64,000 nucleotides of DNA. It comes from Anaeromyxobacter dehalogenans 2CP-1 (GTDB lineage Bacteria > Myxococcota > Myxococcia > Myxococcales > Anaeromyxobacteraceae). Location of the stretch: NCBI RefSeq assembly GCF_000022145.1, contig NC_011891.1, forward strand, positions 4,942,501 to 5,006,500. The letters are read 5' to 3'. The position numbers were made by a program, and so were the translations under genes. Every line of letters starts with the position of its first letter. Position 1 is the stretch's first letter. The notes under the pieces are model-generated. The model was given only the letters and a program-made list of their open reading frames with translations. It ran no database searches and had not been told where the DNA came from. Below are positions 59,301 to 64,000 of this stretch, one piece after another.

Positions 59301-60022
59301 ACCTGCTCGGCAAGGACCAGTCCGGCCAGATCGAGGCGGTGGGCTTCGAGCTGTACCAGGAGCTGCTCGACGAGGCGGTGCGCGAGCTGAAGGGCGAGGC
59401 GCCGCGCGAGGAGATCGACCCGGACGTGCAGCTCCCGGTGCCGGCGTTCATCCCCGACCCGTACATGCCGGACGTCCACCAGCGGCTGTTCTTCTACAAG
59501 CGGCTGGCGCAGGCCTCCACCGACGAGGACCTCGACGAGGTCCGCGCCGAGATGGTGGACCGCTGCGGCGACCCGCCGGACGAGGTGGACGCGCTGTTCG
59601 AGGTGATGGCGGTGAAGGTCCGGCTGCGCGCGCTGCGCATCCGCGCGCTCGAGACCGGGCCCGGGCGGCTCGTGCTCACGCTGGGCGAGTCGGCCGCGCT
59701 CGACCCGTTCCAGCTCGCGAAGCACGTGCAGGCCTCGGCCGGCGCGCTCCGGCTCACCCCGGACATGAAGCTCGTGGCGCAGCTCGGCGGGCCGCCCGCC
59801 GCGAAGGCGGCCGCGGCGCGCCCGGCGAAGGGCGCCGCCGTCCGGCAGAGCCCGCGCCAGGCTGCGGCACAGCGCCGCGTCGCGGCCGACGCCGCCCGCA
59901 GGGCCCAGCCGCCGCCGGCCGCGCCGCCGTCGCCGGCGATGCAGGCCGCGAACGGCCGCGAGCTGCTGCAGGCCGTGCGCGTGGTGCTCGCCGGGCTGGC
60001 GCGCTGCGCGCGCCCGGAGTGA
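56321..60022 (+). CDS. mfd: Transcription-repair coupling factor Mfd
   Basis: 1233 residues from the ATG at 56321 (an ATG at 56297 is also possible; the open frame to 56000 is not conserved). It removes stalled RNA polymerase and recruits UvrA. Domain order: UvrB-like N-terminal region with YDDLSPDRGVEMERL and RGGIVDLWSP, a polymerase-interacting domain with DLVVHVEHGIARYLGL, and a RecG-like helicase. The helicase shows Walker A GDVGYGKTE, DEEQRF, TATPIPRTL, and the TRG motif region QIRGRVGRS. A C-terminal TRCF domain with VPAFIPDPYMPDVHQRL follows. A long Ala/Pro tail (about residues 1165-1215) precedes the end and is unusual. Confidence 0.97.
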   Translation: MTAASGETPGASARDRVRRALEEKRRADVTGLVGAARGLLIRDLLAPGPGRARSVLAVAADEEEADALARDLAFFLGEGAVLRVPADAVLPYDDLSPDRGVEMERLAALARLHLAPEQAKAVVVSARALARRTVPRRVFEAGSDLLGKGVEVDREALAAKLVLLGFARTPLVEDPGTFAVRGGIVDLWSPADPKPVRLEFFGDEIESCRAFDPSTQRSEGDVEEVLLCPSREALFTEEGKEAAKTAVREAAERVNRPTSRVREVLDAIDAGTPFFGLEALLPGFHPGGLGTLFDYLPAGAAVYVDGVAAVEDALAELDEALAREHAAALKREELVLPPAAHFLPGAEARARALALPTVVRHRVWLGTEEPIRYALEETAGIRGEIEGAHGEEGALAPLTRRLEDWRKRGIAAVVAAGTASASERLRRLLEDRRQQSRVHTGPPGAPREIYDPAVHVHVFAGEISAGFVDAGAGLAVVSDEEIFGRRVRKKARRAAEENAFAAAFRELNEGDLVVHVEHGIARYLGLTKMQIRGVEGDFLVLAYDGADRLYLPVAKLRQVQKFTGASPETIRLDKLGGSSFALRKARVKEQLLKMAAELLDIYAARAAHPGFAYPEPDQLFREFEAEFPWEETPDQAKAIEDVVRDMRKGRQGPAAAAPMDRLVCGDVGYGKTEVAMRAAMLAVLAKKQVAVLVPTTVLAAQHERTFRERFKGYPVRIEAVSRMRTSDEVKHALKAAADGKVDILVGTHRLLAADVSFKDLGLVVVDEEQRFGVAHKERLKKLRRLVDVLTLTATPIPRTLHMSLAGVRDLSIIATPPEDRRAIRTFVMKFDPAAVKEAIETELKRGGQVFFVHNRVRSIHAMQRFLNELVPKARVGVAHGQMGEGKLEHVMTQFVDKELDVLLATSIIESGLDIPSANTIIVNRADHFGLAQLYQIRGRVGRSRERAYAYLLVPARRPVTKDAQKRLEVLQRFSELGAGFKIASHDLELRGAGNLLGKDQSGQIEAVGFELYQELLDEAVRELKGEAPREEIDPDVQLPVPAFIPDPYMPDVHQRLFFYKRLAQASTDEDLDEVRAEMVDRCGDPPDEVDALFEVMAVKVRLRALRIRALETGPGRLVLTLGESAALDPFQLAKHVQASAGALRLTPDMKLVAQLGGPPAAKAAAARPAKGAAVRQSPRQAAAQRRVAADAARRAQPPPAAPPSPAMQAANGRELLQAVRVVLAGLARCARPE

Positions 60023-60225
60023 GGGTCCGGCGGGCTCCAAGCAGGCGGGGGCACGCCGGATTTCCGGGTGGCCGGGCGGGCCGGCGCGTCCTTGATCGCC
60101 GCCCCGTTCCGTGCTCTTTTCTGCGGCTCGGAAAGCGCGCGCTCCGCTGCTCGCCGGGGGGAACACGGCAGGCGCCCCGCGCGTTCGCACCCACGGTCCT
60201 TTTCCCACCTCAAGGAGCATCGACC

Positions 60226-61290
60226 ATGCTGCGTCGCATCGTCCTCCTCGGCCTCGTCGCGCTGGCGGCCACCGCCTGCCAGCCCGGGTCGAAGGACTCG
60301 AAGAAGTCCGGCCCCGCCGTCGCCACCGGCAACGGCTTCACCATCACCGCCGGCGAGCTGAAGGCGCGCCTCGACGAGCAGTCGCCGTTCATCCGCGCCC
60401 GCTACTCCACGCTCGAGCGCAAGAAGGAGTTCCTCGACAACCTGATCCGGTTCGAGGTGCTGGCGCGCGAGGCCGAGCGGCAGGGCCTGGCGAACGACCC
60501 CGACGTCCAGCTCACGCTGAAGAAGGTGATGGTCCAGAAGCTCGTCCAGAAGAACTTCCAGGACGCGAACGGCGCCGCCGCCGAGGCGCTGCCGGAGGCC
60601 GACCTGCAGAAGTACTACGACGAGCACAAGGCCGAGTACTACCGGCCGCGCCGCGTGCGCCTCGCCGCCATCGTGTGGAACGCGCCCGCCGGCAGCCCCG
60701 AGCGCGCCGCGAAGGTCGCGCTGGCGAAGAAGGCGCTCGCGAAGCTGAAGGCGGAGGAGAAGAAGAACACGCTCGCCTTCGCGCAGCTCGTGAACGAGTT
60801 CTCCGAGGACGCGGTCAGCAAGGCCACCGCCGGCGACCTCGGCTTCAAGTCGCGCGAGGACCTCGAGAAGGCGTACTCGAAGGAGTTCGCCGACGTCACC
60901 TTCAACCTGCAGCCCGGCGCGACCAGCGGCGTCCTCGAGACCGCGAACGCCGTCTACCTGGTGAAGGGCACCGGCGAGCAGGACGAGCTGAACCGGACGT
61001 TCGAGCAGGTGAAGGCGCAGATCCAGACCAAGCTCTATCGCGAGAAGAAGACCAAGGAGTTCGACGGGTGGCTGAAGAAGCTGCGCGACGACGCCAAGGT
61101 CAGCATCGACGAGAAGGCGCTCGAGGCGGTGGAGGTCTCGGCCGCCGCGCCGGCCGGCATGGGCGGCATGCCCGGCATGCCGGGGATGCCCGGCGGCCAC
61201 GGCCCCATGGGCGCCGGCCCCCGCCCCATGGGCGCGCCCGCGCCCGCGCCGGCCGCCGCGCCGGCCCCGGCCCCCGCCCCGGCGAAGTGA
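60226..61290 (+). CDS. SurA/PpiC-like periplasmic chaperone lipoprotein with GGM-type tail
   Basis: 354 residues; the ATG at 60226 follows AAGGAG with 8-nt spacing, so the longer antisense-like frame is rejected. Lipoprotein signal (LAATAC lipobox). N-terminal SurA-like helical domain with FTITAGELKARLDEQ and FLDNLIRFEVLAREAERQGL. Then a parvulin-type domain with YYRPRRVRLAAIVW, NEFSEDAVSKATAGDLGF and YLVKG. The end is a 40-residue Met/Gly/Pro-rich tail (GMGGMPGMPGMPGG), resembling the GGM tails of GroEL. It likely assists outer-membrane protein folding. First of three related genes. Confidence 0.88.
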   Translation: MLRRIVLLGLVALAATACQPGSKDSKKSGPAVATGNGFTITAGELKARLDEQSPFIRARYSTLERKKEFLDNLIRFEVLAREAERQGLANDPDVQLTLKKVMVQKLVQKNFQDANGAAAEALPEADLQKYYDEHKAEYYRPRRVRLAAIVWNAPAGSPERAAKVALAKKALAKLKAEEKKNTLAFAQLVNEFSEDAVSKATAGDLGFKSREDLEKAYSKEFADVTFNLQPGATSGVLETANAVYLVKGTGEQDELNRTFEQVKAQIQTKLYREKKTKEFDGWLKKLRDDAKVSIDEKALEAVEVSAAAPAGMGGMPGMPGMPGGHGPMGAGPRPMGAPAPAPAAAPAPAPAPAK

Positions 61291-61291
61291 C

Positions 61292-62245
61292 GTGCGCCCG
61301 GCCCTCGCGCCCATCCTGATCGCGACCGCGCTCGCCGCCGGCTGCGGCCGCTGCGGCGGCGCGCGCTCCGGCGAGCGCCCCGCGCCCGGCGCGGTGGCGG
61401 TCGTGAACGGGGAGCCCATCGCCCCCGACGCGGTCGCGCGCGAGCTGCGCGACGCGCAGGCGGGCGCGGAGGGCCAGGGCCAGGCCACTGGCGACGTGCT
61501 GCGGCGGCGCGTGCTCGACGACCTCGTCGATCGCGCGCTGCTCCTGCAGCAGGCGCGTGCCCGCTCGATCGTCGTCGGCCAGGACCAGGTCGAGCGGGCC
61601 TTCCTCCGCCTCCGGGCGGAGTACCCCGGCACCCACTTCGACGACCTGCTCGCGCAGGAGCGGCTCAGCCAGGCCGAGCTGAAGGCCCGCCTCAAGGACC
61701 AGCTCACGGTGGAGCGCCTGTTCGAGCAGGAGGTGTTCCCGCAGGTCCAGGTGGTGGACGCCGAGGTCGAGCGTTACTACGCGGAGCACGGCGCCGAGTT
61801 CCAGGAGCCGGAGCGGGTGCACGTGCTCCAGATCGTCGTCGCGAGCCGCGAGGAGGCCGCCCAGGTGCGCGAGAAGCTCCGCCGCAACCCGCAGACGTTC
61901 GCCGAGGTGGCGCGCCGGTCCTCCATCGCCCCCGAGGGCAAGAGCGGCGGCGACCTCGGCCTCATCGGGCGCGGCGCCGGGTTCCCGGAGGTGTTCGACA
62001 CCTGCTTCTCGCTGCCGGTGAACGTGATCTCCGACGTCACCCCGTCCCCGTACGGCTTCCACCTGTTCAAGGTGGTGGAGAAGAAGCCGGCGCAACGGCG
62101 CACGCTGGAGCAGGCGCGCGCCGAGATCGCCGAGAAGCTCGGCCGCGAGAAGCGGGCCGGGGCGCAGGCGGAGTACCTCGAGGCCCTCCGCAAGCGCGCC
62201 CAGATCGACATCGACGAGAAGGCCCTCGCCGCGGTGACCCCTTGA
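61292..62245 (+). CDS. SurA/PpiC-type peptidyl-prolyl isomerase lipoprotein
   Basis: 317 residues from a GTG one base after the upstream stop. Lipoprotein signal (LAAGC lipobox). An N-terminal SurA-like helical region with VVNGEPIAPDAVARELRDA and DDLVDRALLLQQARAR. Then a parvulin domain: VHVLQIVVAS, FAEVARRSSIAPEGKSGGDLGLIGRG, and SPYGFHLFKVVEK. This is the complete PpiC-like core (GGDLG, GxHLxKV). It works in the periplasm as a chaperone or isomerase. Its stop overlaps the TTG start of the next gene (TTGA). Confidence 0.92.
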   Translation: MRPALAPILIATALAAGCGRCGGARSGERPAPGAVAVVNGEPIAPDAVARELRDAQAGAEGQGQATGDVLRRRVLDDLVDRALLLQQARARSIVVGQDQVERAFLRLRAEYPGTHFDDLLAQERLSQAELKARLKDQLTVERLFEQEVFPQVQVVDAEVERYYAEHGAEFQEPERVHVLQIVVASREEAAQVREKLRRNPQTFAEVARRSSIAPEGKSGGDLGLIGRGAGFPEVFDTCFSLPVNVISDVTPSPYGFHLFKVVEKKPAQRRTLEQARAEIAEKLGREKRAGAQAEYLEALRKRAQIDIDEKALAAVTP

Positions 62246-63258
62246 ACCTCTCCCTCGCGCTCCTCGCCGTCACCCTCTCGAACGCCGCGCCCGCCGCCCC
62301 GGCCGCGACGCCGCCTCCGGCTGCCGCGGCCCAGCCGCGCCGCGTGCTCGACCGCGTGGCGGCCATCGTCAACGGCGACGTGGTGACGCTGCAGGAGCTG
62401 GAGCAGCGCGCCGCCGCGCTCGGGCTGGCCGCCGCCGACGCGCTCCCCGCCGGCCCGGCGCGCGACAAGGCCCGCGCCGACGCGCTCCGGCGCGCGTTCG
62501 ACCAGGTGGTCTCCGACAAGCTCTTCGCCGAGAAGGCGAAGGAGCTGGAGATCGAGGTCACCGAGAAGCAGGTGGACGACGCCATCGAGGGCGTGAAGAA
62601 GCAGAACGGCTTCACCGACGCCCAGCTCGAGTCCGCCCTCGCCTCCGAGGGCTACTCCATGACCGACTACCGGGCCCGCATCCGGCGCGAGCTGCAGAAC
62701 TTCTCGCTGCTCCAGTACAAGGTGGCGGGCAAGATCAAGACCTCCGAGGAGGACCTGCGGAACTACTACCAGTCCCACCCCCAGGAGTTCGACGGCGAGG
62801 ACGAGGTGCGGGTCCGACACATCTTCATCCCGTTCGCCGAGGGCGGCGGTGCGCAGGCCGAGGCGCAGGCGCGCGCCGAGGGTCGGCGGGTGCTGCAGCG
62901 GCTGAAGACCGGCGAGGACTTCGGCGCGGTCGCGAAGGCCGTCTCGCGCGGCCCGTCCGCCGAGGAGGGCGGCGAGCTGGGCTGGCTGAAGCGCGGCACC
63001 ATCCACCGGACGCTCGAGGACGCCGCGTTCGCGCTGAAGACCGGCGAGATGTCCGGGCTGGTGGAGGCGGGCCCCGGCGTGCACATCCTCAAGGTCGAGG
63101 AGCGGCGGCGCGGCGGCGGCAAGAGCTTCGAGCAGGCGCGCGACGAGATCCGGCAGCGGCTCGGCGAGGAGCAGGCCGAGAACTACCGGCAGCAGTACGT
63201 GGCCGAGCTCCGGCGCGACGCGCTCATCGACGTGAAGCTGCCCGAGCTGCGGCCGTGA
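62242..63258 (+). CDS. surA: Periplasmic chaperone SurA
   Basis: 338 residues from a TTG start that overlaps the previous stop. Signal peptide (cleavage after the Pro/Ala-rich region). The SurA N-domain has VAAIVNGDVVTLQELEQR and a large helical part with VSDKLFAEKAKELEIEVTEKQVDDAI. It is followed by one parvulin domain with VRHIFIPFAEGG, FGAVAKAVSRGPSAEEGGELGWLKRG and HILKVEE. One isomerase domain instead of the two in E. coli SurA. Its stop overlaps the pdxA GTG. The surA-pdxA pairing is conserved in many proteobacteria and supports the assignment. Confidence 0.92.
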   Translation: MNLSLALLAVTLSNAAPAAPAATPPPAAAAQPRRVLDRVAAIVNGDVVTLQELEQRAAALGLAAADALPAGPARDKARADALRRAFDQVVSDKLFAEKAKELEIEVTEKQVDDAIEGVKKQNGFTDAQLESALASEGYSMTDYRARIRRELQNFSLLQYKVAGKIKTSEEDLRNYYQSHPQEFDGEDEVRVRHIFIPFAEGGGAQAEAQARAEGRRVLQRLKTGEDFGAVAKAVSRGPSAEEGGELGWLKRGTIHRTLEDAAFALKTGEMSGLVEAGPGVHILKVEERRRGGGKSFEQARDEIRQRLGEEQAENYRQQYVAELRRDALIDVKLPELRP

Positions 63259-64000
63259 GCCCCGCGGCCCGCCCGCGCGCCGGCCGCCCCCGCATCGCCA
63301 TCTCGCTGGGCGATCCCTCCGGCGTCGGACCGGAGGTGACCGCCGGCGCGCTGCGCGCGCTGCGCGGCGAGCTCGTCCCGCTGGTGTTCGGCGACCGCCG
63401 GGTGCTCTCCCGCGCGCTCGGCGGCCTGGGCCTGCCGGTGGTCGAGCCCGGCGCGCCGCTGCCGCCCGGCGGCGCGCTCGTCGCCACCACCGCGCTCCCC
63501 GCCGCCCAGCTCCGGCCCGGCCGCCCCGCGCCGGAGGCGGGCGCGGCCCAGCTCGCCTACGTGGCGGCCGCGTTCCGCGCGGTGCGCGAGGGCGCGGCGG
63601 CGGCGCTCTGCACCGCGCCGGTGTCGAAGGCGCAGGTGGCGCGGGCGCTGCCCGGGTTCGTGGGGCACACGGAGTGGCTGGAGGCCGCCTGCGGCGCGCG
63701 CCGCTCGGTGATGATGCTGGCCGGCGACCGGCTCCGCATCGCGCTCGTCACGAACCACGTGGCCTTCTCGCGGCTGCGGCGCGCGCTCACCGTCCCCCGC
63801 ATCGTCGACACGCTCGCCATCACCCACCGCGCGCTCCGCGAGGACCTGGGCATCGCCCGGCCGCGCCTCGCGCTCGCCGCGCTCAACCCGCACGCCGGCG
63901 AGGAGGGCGCCTTCGGCGACGAGGAGTCGCGGCTGCTCGCGCCCGCGCTCGAGGCCGCCCGCGCCGCGGGCGCGCCCGCCGTCGGCCCGTTCCCGGCGGA
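63255..64000 (+). CDS. pdxA: 4-hydroxythreonine-4-phosphate dehydrogenase, truncated by window edge
   Basis: About 248 residues visible from a GTG that overlaps the surA stop (GTGA). It oxidises 4-phosphohydroxy-L-threonine in pyridoxal-phosphate synthesis. Seen: ISLGDPSGVGPEV at the N-terminus (substrate loop), LCTAPVSKAQVA, GHTEWLEAACGA with a metal-binding His, and LALAALNPHAGEEGAFGDEE with the second metal His. The rest of the enzyme lies outside the window. Confidence 0.95.
   Translation, partial: MSPAARPRAGRPRIAISLGDPSGVGPEVTAGALRALRGELVPLVFGDRRVLSRALGGLGLPVVEPGAPLPPGGALVATTALPAAQLRPGRPAPEAGAAQLAYVAAAFRAVREGAAAALCTAPVSKAQVARALPGFVGHTEWLEAACGARRSVMMLAGDRLRIALVTNHVAFSRLRRALTVPRIVDTLAITHRALREDLGIARPRLALAALNPHAGEEGAFGDEESRLLAPALEAARAAGAPAVGPFPA

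Noticed and set aside
60092-60120. TTGATC-n17-TCTTTT as a promoter for the SurA-like genes
   Set aside because: The -35 resembles the one upstream of the TPR-hrcA unit, but the -10 is poor; not strong enough to list.

Overview
The window is very GC-rich DNA (roughly three quarters G+C by eye over most of its length). It has dense coding, many 4-nt stop/start overlaps and frequent GTG starts. The gene content includes an MglA-type GTPase with the unusual TxxG motif, two TolR-like genes behind a TolQ-like gene, a membrane pyrophosphatase, hrcA-grpE-dnaK-dnaJ, and surA next to pdxA. This suggests a myxobacterium-like member of Myxococcota/Deltaproteobacteria, most like Anaeromyxobacter. That assignment is an inference from gene content; no 16S gene or other marker is present.

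Layout. (1) 1-4.4 kb: a lower-GC block with the end of a GT4 glycosyltransferase, a Wzy/O-antigen-ligase-like membrane protein, a secreted beta-helix protein and a Wzx-like flippase. It looks like a strain-variable surface-polysaccharide segment. (2) 4.5-25.2 kb: high-GC nucleotide-sugar and capsule genes: rfbA-rfbC-rfbB and divergent rfbD (dTDP-rhamnose), fcl-gmd (GDP-fucose), a WbpA/WecC-type dehydrogenase, a GT2-methyltransferase fusion, wecB-GT4-wzi, and ugd. Interspersed are an HNH nuclease with an internal duplication, a small lower-GC island with a frameshifted nucleotidyltransferase, a bacterial eRF1-like (baeRF) protein and an NTP_transf_5-like protein. (3) 25.3-36.1 kb: a Lon-N-domain protein and hppA, a TolQ/TolR/TolR motor set, an unrecognised large protein, a GAF/PAS histidine kinase, and larC/larB (nickel-pincer cofactor). 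(4) 36.1-41.1 kb: a compact chemosensory operon mcp-cheW-cheY-cheA-cheC without cheR or cheB. (5) 41.2-50 kb: thiL, a PocR-domain kinase translationally coupled to an MglA-like GTPase, dinG, a small membrane protein, an M50 protease and an LpoA-like lipoprotein. (6) 50.2-56 kb: a minus-strand heat-shock block, TPR lipoprotein-hrcA-grpE-dnaK-dnaJ. (7) 56.3-64 kb: mfd, then three consecutive SurA/PpiC-type chaperones (two lipoproteins and SurA) coupled to pdxA, which runs off the window.

How the parts work together. Regions 1 and 2 make, flip, polymerise and anchor a rhamnose/fucose/amino-sugar-containing envelope polysaccharide. Two of its operons (rfbA and wecC-like) share a 100-bp upstream element with a conserved promoter-like pair. 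Regions 3-5 are energetics, motor and signalling genes. Regions 6-7 are folding and quality control of cytoplasmic and outer-membrane proteins, plus transcription-coupled repair.

The most interesting items are: the shared 100-bp leader/promoter; the 56-bp inverted repeat pair placed between two convergent gene pairs; the baeRF protein with PGQ where GGQ would be; the GTPase-PocR kinase operon; the chemosensory operon lacking adaptation enzymes; the internally duplicated HNH protein; and an inverted repeat straddling the dnaJ -10 box.
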